A DNA stretch of 64,000 nt. It comes from Marinobacter sp. 2_MG-2023. GTDB lineage: Bacteria; Pseudomonadota; Gammaproteobacteria; Pseudomonadales; Oleiphilaceae. The stretch covers positions 124,001-188,000 of the forward strand of contig NZ_JAUOPH010000003.1 of NCBI RefSeq assembly GCF_030546935.1, given 5' to 3'. Positions 7,598-15,882 of the stretch are shown piece by piece. Numbering within the stretch: position 1 is the stretch's first letter; each line of letters begins with the position of its first letter. The notes under the pieces are model-generated. The model had not been told where the DNA came from. It did not search any database and saw nothing but the letters and a program-made list of their open reading frames with translations. A program made the position numbers and the translations under genes.

Positions 7598-8950
7598 ATG
7601 AGCCTTACCCTCCAAATTCACTGGGACAACCAGTGGCATGATGCCGGCGTTATCGAATTCAGAGGCCCTGACCAAGGTCTCAGAGGCAACCCGACATTCT
7701 CTTATGACATGGAGTACGCTCTGAAAGCCCTGGAGCGGATTGGAGATTTTGACCATCAGGACTTAATGGACCGGACAGCTGTGGGAGTGAATCTGCCTTG
7801 CATTTTGGCAGGCGACTACATGAATGGTGAGATTGTCCCGATCCTTAGAGACATCATTTCTCAGGGAGCTGGTCGCCGGCACTGGGTTAAAAGCCTTGGA
7901 TATGACCGCGATCCCGAGCATCTAATCGATTACCAGCTCTTGGCTGAGGGGTGTGTTGGTCCAGTTGGCAACTTGCGAATCAAAGAAGCGGCGGAAGCGT
8001 TCGAGTCTGAAGTTGCAAGGTCAGAGGTTGTTTTATTCGACCGTGAAGAAGTGTGTACCCGGGCCGACAGCCTTATCCAATATGCTCACAGCCTGCATGT
8101 TGCAATTGGCGGCGCAACGGGCGCTGGGGGTGACGCGCCCAAGCTTTTGTTGGTCGAAAACCATTATGGCCGGTATGCGCTTGAGGGAACCATTCCTGAC
8201 GAAGAGATTGCCCGGCACTGGCTGGTTAAATTTCCGAGGGGAAAGAGGACCCGAGACGATATTTGGGTACTTGAGGGTGAGGCCGCTGTTTACCAGTTCC
8301 TTGAGGAACAGGGCTTTAAATCCATCACCGGGGCTGCTTTCGATGACATCTACGGCGATGTTGCTCTTTGGTTACCGCGTTTTGACCGAGAAGTTAGGCA
8401 AGAAGGCATCTTGCGTCATGGAATAGAGTCTGTTTATTCGATGATGGGCATGATCGGCGATGGTGCTCGCCTGGATCACGTCGACGTGATCCGGAAACTC
8501 CAGAACTGTGTGACCAAGCCTGAGGACAAAGATGCTCTGCTCGCGGATTACCTGGTTCGGGATGTTTTGAACACCGCAACGGGTAATCGCGACAACCACG
8601 GTCGCAACACGTCACTGATTAAGCGAGGTCATGATATTGAGTTGGCGCCGGCCTATGACATAGCCCCTATGGTGTTGGACCCTGAATCGATCGCGATGTC
8701 TACATGGTGGCCACATCACCTGCTGGACCAACGGCGGAATCCAGATTATTCGCTGATTCTGGAGGAGCTTGCTGTTAATCCCAAAGCAGCTGCGAGCATC
8801 ATGGAAGGTGAGCTGCTGAAGTTGATGGACATGAAGGCTGGCTTGAAGCGGTATGGAGCTCCGGACGCAATGCTGACTCATATTGCGATCAGGATGCATG
8901 AGCCGGAATTGGTTCATGATCAGCTGGAACGCTTGTTGTATCCGTGCTGA
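7598..8950 (+). CDS. hipA: HipA-family serine/threonine kinase toxin
   Basis: 450 residues, full length. HipA toxins phosphorylate a translation target (GltX in E. coli) and cause growth arrest. The visible kinase signatures are 'GAGGDAPKLLL' (about 175-185), the Lys-containing strand 'HWLVKFP', the catalytic loop 'GNRDNHGRN' (about 328-336) and the metal-binding 'APAYDIAPM' (about 345-353). The gene order is unusual: here the toxin precedes the antitoxin, while E. coli has hipB first. Three operators lie immediately upstream. The toxin stop and antitoxin start are 24 bp apart, so the two genes are probably co-transcribed. Confidence 0.9.
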   Translation: MSLTLQIHWDNQWHDAGVIEFRGPDQGLRGNPTFSYDMEYALKALERIGDFDHQDLMDRTAVGVNLPCILAGDYMNGEIVPILRDIISQGAGRRHWVKSLGYDRDPEHLIDYQLLAEGCVGPVGNLRIKEAAEAFESEVARSEVVLFDREEVCTRADSLIQYAHSLHVAIGGATGAGGDAPKLLLVENHYGRYALEGTIPDEEIARHWLVKFPRGKRTRDDIWVLEGEAAVYQFLEEQGFKSITGAAFDDIYGDVALWLPRFDREVRQEGILRHGIESVYSMMGMIGDGARLDHVDVIRKLQNCVTKPEDKDALLADYLVRDVLNTATGNRDNHGRNTSLIKRGHDIELAPAYDIAPMVLDPESIAMSTWWPHHLLDQRRNPDYSLILEELAVNPKAAASIMEGELLKLMDMKAGLKRYGAPDAMLTHIAIRMHEPELVHDQLERLLYPC

Positions 8951-8974
8951 GTCATAGTGGGGAGTGTATTTAGC

Positions 8975-9367
8975 ATGCCTAAATTGAAACGAACACCGCT
9001 AACGCCAAACGAACGGTCACTGATTCGAGAACAGACCTTTGCAGAGCTCGAAGCCGGAAAAATTCATCTGGGCCAGGCCCTTCGTCGGTTTCGCCTGAAG
9101 TTCACAGGGTTGAACCAGAAACAATTCGGAAGACTTGCGGGGTTCTCTGCCACGACTATCTCTGCGATTGAGAGGGACCCAGAGTCGGGCACTGTTCGAA
9201 CGATCAATAAGATTCTTCGAAAGTTTGGTATGCAACTGACAATGGGGATGATTAATCGAAGCAGTGAAACTCAGACAGTGAGTGTCTCCCCGGCTGGGAA
9301 GAAGCGACGTTTTCTCTCGCCCGAGGAGGCAAAAGAAGCCATTGACCGTGTGGTATCTGGTACCTGA
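8975..9367 (+). CDS. hipB: HipB-like HTH antitoxin / autorepressor
   Basis: 130 residues from ATG 8975 (GGGGAG about 12 bases upstream). An in-frame GTG at 8957 is possible but poorly placed. A helix-turn-helix of the Xre/HipB type spans about 50-85, with 'GLNQKQFGRLAGFSATTISA' followed by 'RTINKILRKFGM'. The long N-terminal helix (about 10-45) and a basic C-terminal tail ('GKKRRFLSPEEAKEAI') could contact the toxin. It lies directly downstream of the HipA-like gene. By analogy with HipB it neutralises the kinase and represses the operon at the three palindromes at 7481-7580. Confidence 0.85.
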   Translation: MPKLKRTPLTPNERSLIREQTFAELEAGKIHLGQALRRFRLKFTGLNQKQFGRLAGFSATTISAIERDPESGTVRTINKILRKFGMQLTMGMINRSSETQTVSVSPAGKKRRFLSPEEAKEAIDRVVSGT

Positions 9368-9438
9368 TTGATCGGACTTTTCGTGCCGAAAATTAGACGC
9401 TCTCATACATCGACTGCCTCGCCTTAACCACGAATAAA

Positions 9439-9477
9439 GTAGAACCCTATGTATGGAGCGAATACATAGGGTTCTAC
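9439..9477. repeat. Perfect 16 bp inverted repeat (hairpin)
   Basis: GTAGAACCCTATGTAT at 9439-9454 and its exact complement at 9462-9477 flank a 7 base loop. No T run follows on the plus strand, so it is not a classical intrinsic terminator for hipB. It may be a transcription-blocking hairpin, a binding site or a mobile-element end. Confidence 0.8.
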
Positions 9478-9543
9478 CCCGTTACTGCGGACATTCCTAA
9501 AAAGAGGCTGATTTTCTCCAAGAGCAAGTCGTGGTCTATCCGC

Positions 9544-9564
9544 CTGAACGTTCGCTTTGCGACC
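9544..9564. repeat. Dispersed repeat, partial copy
   Basis: CTGAACGTTCGCTTTGCGAC and the following C match the first 21 bp of the repeat at 6957 and 16046 with one difference. The rest of the repeat is absent. Confidence 0.6.
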
Positions 9565-9605
9565 AGGTTGGCCAGCAGAGAACAATCTTCTGAACCATAC
9601 TTAAA

Positions 9606-9629
9606 GGCCCTTACCCTCCGAAGAGGGCC
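9606..9629 (+). promoter_or_regulatory. Hairpin covering the integrase ribosome binding site
   Basis: GGCCCT (9606-9611) can pair with AGGGCC (9624-9629). Alternatively CCCTC pairs with GAGGG around a CGAA tetraloop (9614-9627). Either fold hides the AGAGGG Shine-Dalgarno of the recombinase starting at 9635. Confidence 0.5.
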
Positions 9630-9634
9630 ACATC

Positions 9635-10249
9635 ATGACATTTCCTATCAGCAAAGCTCCCTGGAACAAGGGGAAGCTCGTTGGCCAGAAGTTACCTCTC
9701 AAACTCGAACAAATATGGGCTATCCGCATTCGGTTGGAGATCGCTAAGAACATCCGCGAGCTGGCGATGTTCAACATGGCGATTGATTGCAAACTTCGGT
9801 CTTGCGATATGGTGAAGCTCTTGGTTCGAGATATTTCCAGAAACGGTGAGGTTTTGGATCGGGCGCAAGTCATCCAGCAGAAAACCAGTCAGCCTGTTCA
9901 GTTCGAGATAACCAAAAAGACTCGCGAATCCGTCGAAGCGTGGATCGAATTTCGCGGACTCTCAGGGATGGATTATTTGTGGCCGAGCCGGATGCGAAAG
10001 TTTGACCACATCACTACTCATCAATACGCCCGCCTCGTCAAGAAGTGGATAATCAGCATCGGACTCGATTCTTCCGTCTATGCCACTCAGTCAATGAGAC
10101 GGAGCAAGGCAACATTGATCTACAAGAAGACCAAAAATCTTCGAGCAGTCCAGTTGCTACTGGGACACACAAATATGTCCAGTACCGTGCGATACCTTGG
10201 TGTCGAGGTGGAGGATGCTCTAGAAATAGCTGAAAGTATTGAGATCTGA
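9635..10249 (+). CDS. Small tyrosine recombinase (site-specific integrase)
   Basis: 204 residues, only about the catalytic domain plus a short N-terminus; there is no separate SAM-like core-binding domain. Tyrosine-recombinase motifs are visible: Arg I in 'DCKLRSCDMVKL', Lys in the 'QQKT' beta-hairpin, 'QSMRRSKATLIY' in the H-x-x-R box (here S-x-x-R), 'LLLGHTNMSSTVRYLG' with the LGH motif and the catalytic Tyr. This compact type is common in gammaproteobacterial accessory regions. It lacks the extra helix patch of integron IntI, so it is not the integrase of the cassette array. It stands alone between the hip genes and the copper cluster. Confidence 0.88.
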   Translation: MTFPISKAPWNKGKLVGQKLPLKLEQIWAIRIRLEIAKNIRELAMFNMAIDCKLRSCDMVKLLVRDISRNGEVLDRAQVIQQKTSQPVQFEITKKTRESVEAWIEFRGLSGMDYLWPSRMRKFDHITTHQYARLVKKWIISIGLDSSVYATQSMRRSKATLIYKKTKNLRAVQLLLGHTNMSSTVRYLGVEVEDALEIAESIEI

Positions 10250-10361
10250 TTGCTGTAATGTGGTCCTTCAATCCGAATCGCAGGGAATATAAGCTGCTCT
10301 CGGAGTCAATCGATAATCATACACTTGGTTTTCCCAGACAACCTCTGATGTCTTAAACAAG

Positions 10362-10460
10362 ATGCGTGAACACTGGGAATCGATGCAAGAGCGAATGGAT
10401 CCAATGCAGATGATGATGGAGCCGATGCTGCAACATCAGCGAGATTTGAACGAAAAGTGA
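10362..10460 (+). pseudogene. Methionine-rich copper-protein remnant
   Basis: A 32 residue reading frame (MREHWESMQERMD..., then MQMMMEPMLQHQ) is Met/His/Glu-rich, like small proteins found in copper-resistance clusters. Coding-like codons extend upstream of the ATG to a stop at 10314. The protein is too short to be a complete member. It sits beside the copper cluster and is probably a truncated leftover, though a very small intact protein cannot be excluded. Confidence 0.4.
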
Positions 10461-10519
10461 TTCATCCTGATTTGCCAAGCAATTATCCTCCCTGAATTGC
10501 ATCTAAGGCGGCTAGTTTA

Positions 10520-11872
10520 CTAACTGGCCGCCAATATCGCAGAGGGAATGTCGATTGTCGCGCACAAACCGCTGTCCTTAGCGACCGTAAAGTGGAGGGT
10601 TCCTCCGTAGCGTTCGACGATTTCCCGAACTATGGCGAGCCCGAGGCCATGGCCCGGTGTCTGCTCGTCCAGCCGCAATCCCCGTTGACCCAGCTTGCCG
10701 ATTTCGGCGTCAGCAACGCCCGGTCCATCGTCGATAACACCTATGTGCAGTGTTCCGGAGTGTTGCGCCAATGACAGCTCCACGCAGCGTTCTGACCATT
10801 TGCCAGCGTTGTCCAGAAGATTACCCATAATTTCATTCAGGTCGTGTTCTTCAATCGGCCAGCGGACGTCCTCTGGCAGAGAGCTCGACAGTTCAAAGGA
10901 TTTTTCAGGGTACAGTCGCCCCAGCATCCAGAGCAGGTCCCGTGCCTGTTTCAGTGGGTAGGCGCTTTTCCCGATCTGTGGTCCGGCAAAACGACTTCGT
11001 CGCATTTCGGCTTCAAGCTGTTTGTCGATGTCGTTGAGTCTCGCCGTCATCTGGAGCCGGAGTTCATTGGGAAGCGGGCGGCTCGTGTCCTCAAGTACCT
11101 GCCGGACGGCTGCAATGGGAGTCTTGACGCTGTGAGACAGGTTGGCCAGCGCATCCCTGGAACGTTCGAGGCGCTGATCCAAGGAATCGAGTAGCTGGTT
11201 GAGTTGTTGAACCAGCGGGCGAAATTCCTCGGGCGTCTGGACATGAATCCGAGAAACCTCGCCGTCCTGAAGCCTTTTTAACGTAGCCTTCAGCTCGACA
11301 ACGGGGCGCATGGACAAATTGATGCCGAACCAAATCACGGCAACCAGCAGCAGAATCAGCAGTATAGAAACGATGGCTGTCCAGACGTGCAACTCGGCTT
11401 GGCTGCGTTTCAAGGCTCCCAGATCCTCCGCCACAATCACCACGATGGGGGTGTCGCCCAATCGGAATGACTTGCGGAATGCAAGAATATCTTCCGGCGC
11501 TTCTGTCGTTTCCACACCCCGCACCCGAATGGTTCCTTCCTGCTTGGATTCGATAATGGCCATTAACACCGCGGCCCAGGAGTCCGGTGAAATGATGGTT
11601 TGGGATGGTGCATGTATGGCAAAGGCGTGATGAAAGACCTCCTGGAAGTAATCGCCCGTCTGGAGACTATCCAGCTTACCGCCAGAATCGCGGATTTGGT
11701 GCTCCAGGAAGGCGACTTCATCCTTGAGGCGTGTCTCCACGAATTCCTGTGACATACGGTCCAGTAGCAGGCCATGAACCAGCCAAGCCAGCCCCATCAG
11801 AGCAATGCCCGCAGGCAACAGCATTACCAGCAGGGTGCCCTTGACGGATGTGGGCTTTCTAAACAGTGTCAT
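10520..11872 (-). CDS. Sensor histidine kinase of copper-linked two-component system
   Basis: 450 residues. Two transmembrane helices (about 13-33 and 165-187) bracket a periplasmic sensor domain. A HAMP-like linker follows, then the phosphoacceptor box 'ANLSHSVKTPIAAVRQ' (about 243-258). The HATPase domain has 'NLLDNAGKWS' (N box), 'DDGPGV' (G1) and 'GHGLGLAIVREIV' (G2). Architecture is QseC/PhoQ-like. It overlaps the upstream response regulator by 14 bp, so translation is probably coupled. The divergent copI-copA-copB genes suggest copper or another periplasmic metal stress as its signal; that is inference from context. Confidence 0.92.
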   Translation of the reverse strand: MTLFRKPTSVKGTLLVMLLPAGIALMGLAWLVHGLLLDRMSQEFVETRLKDEVAFLEHQIRDSGGKLDSLQTGDYFQEVFHHAFAIHAPSQTIISPDSWAAVLMAIIESKQEGTIRVRGVETTEAPEDILAFRKSFRLGDTPIVVIVAEDLGALKRSQAELHVWTAIVSILLILLLVAVIWFGINLSMRPVVELKATLKRLQDGEVSRIHVQTPEEFRPLVQQLNQLLDSLDQRLERSRDALANLSHSVKTPIAAVRQVLEDTSRPLPNELRLQMTARLNDIDKQLEAEMRRSRFAGPQIGKSAYPLKQARDLLWMLGRLYPEKSFELSSSLPEDVRWPIEEHDLNEIMGNLLDNAGKWSERCVELSLAQHSGTLHIGVIDDGPGVADAEIGKLGQRGLRLDEQTPGHGLGLAIVREIVERYGGTLHFTVAKDSGLCATIDIPSAILAAS

Positions 11873-12524
11873 TGAACAGGTACCCCTGGCCGCGACGGGT
11901 TGAAATGGCGTCGTTGCCCACCAGTTTTCGCAATCTGCGGATGTAAGCTTCGATCACGTTCTCATTCGGGGTGTCGTTCAGATTGTAGAGCTGTTCCATC
12001 AACTGCTCTTTTGAAAATACATGGCCGGGACGGCTCATCAGGCAGCGCAGCAGGCGAAATTCAGTACCGGTCAGGCTGTGTTCCGTGCCATCGTCGGATT
12101 TCAGGCTCTGGCGATTTTCGTCCAACTCATAGCGCCCAGCTTTCACCATCGAGTGAATTCGGCCTTCACTGCGACGCACAATGGCGTTAAGCCGGGCAAT
12201 CAGCTCTTCGGTCTGGAAGGGCTTGGCCAGGTAGTCGTCTGCCCCTGCCTTGAGGCCTTCGACTTTGTCGTGCCAGTCTCCACGAGCGGTCAGGATGAGC
12301 ACCGGAAAGGCGATACGATTTCTTCTCCACTTTCGCAGGATGTCCAGACCGTTGCCATCCGGGAGGCCAAGATCAAGGATAACAGCCCGATAATTCTCCT
12401 GTTCTCCCAAAACCATGGCTTCTCTGGCCGTGTATGTCGTATCAACGCTGAATCCCGCCTTTTCGAGCTGGCCGCTCAATCCATCAGCCAGCAAACGGTC
12501 ATCTTCAACGAGCAGTAATCGCAT
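11859..12524 (-). CDS. OmpR/PhoB-family response regulator
   Basis: 221 residues from the ATG at 12524, chosen because AGAAGGA stands eight bases upstream and the protein then begins 'MRLLLVEDDRLLADGL'. The receiver domain has the acidic pair (ED/D), phosphoacceptor Asp in 'AVILDLGLPDGNG' (about Asp51), Thr in 'ILTAR' and Lys in 'YLAKPF'. The C-terminal winged helix contains 'TGTEFRLLRCLMSRPG' and 'NVIEAYIRRLRKLVG'. It is divergently transcribed from copI, so it probably controls the shared 200 bp intergenic region and the copper genes. Confidence 0.93.
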   Translation of the reverse strand: MRLLLVEDDRLLADGLSGQLEKAGFSVDTTYTAREAMVLGEQENYRAVILDLGLPDGNGLDILRKWRRNRIAFPVLILTARGDWHDKVEGLKAGADDYLAKPFQTEELIARLNAIVRRSEGRIHSMVKAGRYELDENRQSLKSDDGTEHSLTGTEFRLLRCLMSRPGHVFSKEQLMEQLYNLNDTPNENVIEAYIRRLRKLVGNDAISTRRGQGYLFNDTV

Positions 12525-12572
12525 CGGGCTGTCCTTCTCTTGAACCGGATGGGCGAACAGTGTCACCCACTT

Positions 12573-12628
12573 ACCTGAATTTAGGCTGAACAACAAAAGA
12601 GTTGGGTATTTTCAGCAAGAATTCAGGT
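12573..12628. promoter_or_regulatory. Inverted repeat in copper divergent promoter region
   Basis: ACCTGAATT (12573-12581) and its complement AATTCAGGT (12620-12628) lie in the intergenic region between the response regulator and copI. Position suggests an operator for the regulator, but the sequence is not a known cop box to me. Confidence 0.4.
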
Positions 12629-12724
12629 TGGTGCGCGATGGTGTCATTCGTATTTTGGCATTGCTCTGAGTTCAGGGCTAACCGTTGCCGGTATTTCCGG
12701 CCAGTAATTCGAGGAGAAGACAAG

Positions 12725-13249
12725 ATGAACGCATCCAAATTGATTGTCGCAGCCGCTGCCATGTCGATGTCAGCAGTGACCCTCGCCGCTGGTGCCCATG
12801 GCGGTGGCCACGGCGCCAGCAGTGGCGAACCGGGCAAGGCATCAGAAGCCTCTCGCACTATTACCGTCGAAATGTACGACAACTACTACGAACCGGAAGA
12901 AATCAGTGTGAAGCCAGGCGAAACCGTGCGCTTTGTGGTGGAGAACAAGGGGAACCTTGTCCATGAATTCAATGTGGGCACACCCGGCATGCACGAAGCT
13001 CATCAAGAGGAAATGATGATGGTCGAACATGGCGTGATCCAGGGCGGCAAGCTGAATCACGACATGATGAACATGGATATGGGCAACGGGCACTCCATGA
13101 AACACGACGATCCGAACAGCGTGTTGCTGGAGCCGGGACAAAGTAAGGAAGTTGTCTGGAAATTTACCGAAAAGGGCGATATCGAGTTTGCCTGTAACGT
13201 GCCGGGGCATTACCAGGCTGGCATGTACGGTGACGTTAACTTTGAGTGA
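12725..13249 (+). CDS. copI: Periplasmic cupredoxin CopI (copper resistance)
   Basis: 174 residues from ATG 12725, preceded by CGAGGAGAAG. An upstream in-frame start exists but lacks a signal peptide and SD. A Sec signal peptide ends near 'TLAAGA'. The mature protein has a His/Gly-rich N-terminus ('HGGGHG'), a cupredoxin fold with type-1 copper ligands (His in 'LVHEFNVG', Cys-His-Met in 'FACNVPGHYQAGM'), and a central Met/His-rich insertion ('HDMMNMDMGNGHSMKHDD'). CopI-type cupredoxins give periplasmic copper tolerance in several proteobacteria. It is the first gene of copI-copA-copB. Confidence 0.88.
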   Translation: MNASKLIVAAAAMSMSAVTLAAGAHGGGHGASSGEPGKASEASRTITVEMYDNYYEPEEISVKPGETVRFVVENKGNLVHEFNVGTPGMHEAHQEEMMMVEHGVIQGGKLNHDMMNMDMGNGHSMKHDDPNSVLLEPGQSKEVVWKFTEKGDIEFACNVPGHYQAGMYGDVNFE

Positions 13250-13336
13250 CCTGGTGTGCTGAAAACCCTACGAATGCATGGGTTGGCGAACGTTTCCCAG
13301 CCCAGCTTCAACGAAGTGAAGTTTGGAGTAAAACAG

Positions 13337-15094
13337 ATGAAAACACGTCTACTGACGGCGCTTCTGAGCCTTTTGATTCCGGCACTGGTTCTGGCCGGCG
13401 AATACGACCTAACGGTCGACCGGGTTGAAATTGACACCGGTGATTTCGTTAAGGAAGGCATTGGGTACAACGGAAAATCCCCTGGGCCGGTGATGCGCTT
13501 CAAGGAAGGGGAGAACGTCAGGATCAATGTGACCAACAACCTGGATGAGATGACATCAATCCACTGGCACGGTCTGATCCTTCCTTTTGATCAGGACGGT
13601 GTGCCAGGCATCAGCTTTCCGGGCATCAAGCCGGGTGAAACCTTTACTTACGAGTTTCCGATCCAGCAGGCGGGCACCTACTGGTTCCACAGCCACTCTG
13701 GTTTCCAAGAGCCAGATGGCGCCTATGGTTCCATTGTGATTGAGCCTGAAGGCCGTGAGCCGTTCCGTTACAACCGTGAATACGTTGTTCAGCTCACTGA
13801 CAAGCACCCACACTCCGGCGACCGCATCATGCGCAACCTGAAGATGATGCCGGATTACTACAACCGCGAGCAGCAGACTGTCGGCGAGTTTTTCTCGGAC
13901 GTGTCCGAAAACGGTTTGATGAACACCGTCAGTGACCGGATGGCCTGGGGTGGCATGCGCATGATGAAAGCAGATGTTGAGGACCTCCAAGGCTTTACGG
14001 GCCTGATCAACGGCAAAGGACCGGCCCAGAACTGGACAGGACTTTTCGAACCCGGCGAGCGGATCCGGCTTCGGTTCATCAACTCCTCTGCGATGACCTA
14101 CTTCGACATTCGTATCCCCGGTCTCGATATGACGGTTGTGCAGGCCGACGGCAATAACGTTCAGCCTGTCAATGTAGACGAGTTCCGGATTGGCGTTGCG
14201 GAAACCTACGACGTCATCGTGCGTCCGAAAGATGCCAAGGCCTACACCATCTTTGCCGAATCCATGGGACGCTCAGGCTACGCCAGAGCCACATTAGCTC
14301 CCGAAGAGGGTATGGAAGCGGCCGTGCCACAGCTGCGTGAACCGGCACGCCTGACCATGGCAGACATGGGCGGTATGCACGGCATGGATCACGGCAGTAT
14401 GGCTGGCATGGATCATGGCAACATGGATATGAATAGCTCAGAAGAGATGTCCGGCATGGATCATTCTTCAATGGAAGGAATGGACCACTCAAATATGGAA
14501 GGAATGGATCATTCGGGCATGTCCGGCATGGACCATGGCTCCATGGCGATGGGCAAAGAAGGCCCAAGCGATCCCTTTTATGCCAAGGGAAGCGGCCTTG
14601 TGCCCACGGCAGCCAATGGCGGCAAGTTCCTGTCTTACGCAGACCTGAAGGCTCAGGACCCACTGTATGAAGACCGCGAACCGACGCGCGAAGTCGAGCT
14701 TCGTTTGACTGGCAACATGGAACGTTACACCTGGAGTATTAACGGTGTGAAGTACGAGGACGCTGACCCCATTCGCCTGAAATACGGGGAGCGCGTTCGC
14801 TTCAAGTTCGTCAATGAAACCATGATGACGCACCCCATGCACTTGCATGGCATGTGGTCCATCCTCGATGTTGGCGCTGGTCAATGGAATCCGATCAAGC
14901 ACACGGTCAGCGTGCAGCCAGGCACCACGGTGTATATGGAAACCGAGGTCGACGAGCCCGGCCAGTGGGCTTTTCACTGCCATCTGTCCTATCACGCGGC
15001 GGCCGGTATGTTCCGCAAAGTGATTGTTGAGGGTGGCCCTGAGTCGACTCAAGCAAAGGCGGACGCAACAATCGCGGAAGGAGGTGATGCATGA
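13337..15094 (+). CDS. copA: Multicopper oxidase CopA (copper resistance)
   Basis: 585 residues from ATG 13337; the frame is open further upstream but only this start yields a signal peptide. The periplasmic enzyme oxidises Cu(I) and binds copper. Copper-ligand motifs are all present: 'HWHG' and 'HSHSG' near the N-terminus, 'HPMHLHG' and 'HCHLSYHAAAGM' near the C-terminus. Residues about 347-405 are a Met/His-rich repeat of MDHxxM units. The N-terminus 'MKTRLLTALLSLLIPALVLA' looks like a Sec signal, without the twin-arginine motif usual in CopA. It follows copI by 87 bp and overlaps copB by 4 bp. Confidence 0.95.
   Translation: MKTRLLTALLSLLIPALVLAGEYDLTVDRVEIDTGDFVKEGIGYNGKSPGPVMRFKEGENVRINVTNNLDEMTSIHWHGLILPFDQDGVPGISFPGIKPGETFTYEFPIQQAGTYWFHSHSGFQEPDGAYGSIVIEPEGREPFRYNREYVVQLTDKHPHSGDRIMRNLKMMPDYYNREQQTVGEFFSDVSENGLMNTVSDRMAWGGMRMMKADVEDLQGFTGLINGKGPAQNWTGLFEPGERIRLRFINSSAMTYFDIRIPGLDMTVVQADGNNVQPVNVDEFRIGVAETYDVIVRPKDAKAYTIFAESMGRSGYARATLAPEEGMEAAVPQLREPARLTMADMGGMHGMDHGSMAGMDHGNMDMNSSEEMSGMDHSSMEGMDHSNMEGMDHSGMSGMDHGSMAMGKEGPSDPFYAKGSGLVPTAANGGKFLSYADLKAQDPLYEDREPTREVELRLTGNMERYTWSINGVKYEDADPIRLKYGERVRFKFVNETMMTHPMHLHGMWSILDVGAGQWNPIKHTVSVQPGTTVYMETEVDEPGQWAFHCHLSYHAAAGMFRKVIVEGGPESTQAKADATIAEGGDA
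14375..14551 (+). repeat. Tandem Met/His-rich repeats inside copA
   Basis: About eight imperfect units of the type G-MDH-(G/S)-x-M, such as GMDHGSMAGMDH, are encoded in tandem. They are candidate copper-binding arms and a likely site of repeat-number variation. Confidence 0.85.
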
Positions 15095-15840
15095 GATCTA
15101 TTCGATCACTTGTTGCTGTCAGTTTTCTTGCCTCCATTGGATTCTCAGCGGCGGCGACAGCTCAGGAAATGATCTCCGACACCACCGCCCGCAAACAGCC
15201 GCTCACAACCTGGGGCGTTCAGTTCGAGGAGTTTGAATACCGCTACAGCGATGATGATGAGGAGTTGGGCGTCTGGAATGCCGATCTGTTTTACGGCACG
15301 GACGATCTGAAAGTCCGGTGGCTCACCAAAGGCGAGTATGAGATTGAGGAGCAGGCCTACGAAACGCTGGAGAATCAGGTTGTGGGCCAAGTGCCCATCT
15401 CCAAGTTCTTCGACGCCAAAGCGGGTGTTCGTTTCGATACTCCCGAAGGGCCAGACCGGACCTATGCTGTTTTGGGCGTTGCGGGTTTGGCGCCCCAGTG
15501 GTTTGAGATCGATGCCAACCTATATGTGAGCAAGGACGGCGATACGTCAACCGAACTCGATGCAGAGTACGAGTTGCTTTTCACTAACTACTGGATCCTG
15601 GCGGCTACTCTGGATGCCACGGTCGCGTTCAGCGAAGACCGGGAAATTGGCGTTGGCAAAGGACTGGTTTCTACCGAAACAGGCCTTCGGCTAAGCTATG
15701 ACCTGATCGACCGCTCGTTCTCGCCCTATGTGGGCGTGGTGCATGAGCGCAAGTATGGCGATAGTGCCGACTTCGCCGAAGCGGACGGTGGCAGTACCGA
15801 AGACTGGTTTGCCGTGATTGGAGCGCGAATCGCGTTCTGA
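15091..15840 (+). CDS. copB: Outer membrane copper resistance protein CopB
   Basis: 249 residues. A signal peptide is followed by a beta-barrel-like sequence of alternating strands that ends in Phe ('VIGARIAF'), the C-terminal signature of outer membrane proteins. Typical CopB features are 'ADLFYGTDDLKVRWLTKGEYE', quoted here only as its two halves ADLFYGTDDL and KVRWLTKGEYE, and the terminal 'SPYVGVVHERKYGDSAD'. It is shorter than many CopB proteins because the usual N-terminal Met/His-rich tract is missing. The ATG overlaps the copA stop (ATGA). A strong terminator follows. Confidence 0.92.
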   Translation: MRSIRSLVAVSFLASIGFSAAATAQEMISDTTARKQPLTTWGVQFEEFEYRYSDDDEELGVWNADLFYGTDDLKVRWLTKGEYEIEEQAYETLENQVVGQVPISKFFDAKAGVRFDTPEGPDRTYAVLGVAGLAPQWFEIDANLYVSKDGDTSTELDAEYELLFTNYWILAATLDATVAFSEDREIGVGKGLVSTETGLRLSYDLIDRSFSPYVGVVHERKYGDSADFAEADGGSTEDWFAVIGARIAF

Positions 15841-15854
15841 TCGGGTGAATTAGA

Positions 15855-15882
15855 AGCCGAGAATCTACTCTCGGCTTTTTTT
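15855..15882 (+). terminator. Intrinsic terminator of copI-copA-copB
   Basis: Stem AGCCGAGA (15855-15862) pairs with TCTCGGCT (15869-15876), followed by a T run. It lies 15 bp after the copB stop. Confidence 0.93.

Noticed and set aside
9635..10249. The 204-residue recombinase as the integron integrase
   Set aside because: It is too short, has no core-binding domain and lacks the IntI-specific extra helix patch.
14489..15052. Minus-strand open frame of 187 codons inside copA
   Set aside because: It mirrors the copper-ligand and Met-rich part of copA and has no independent coding support.
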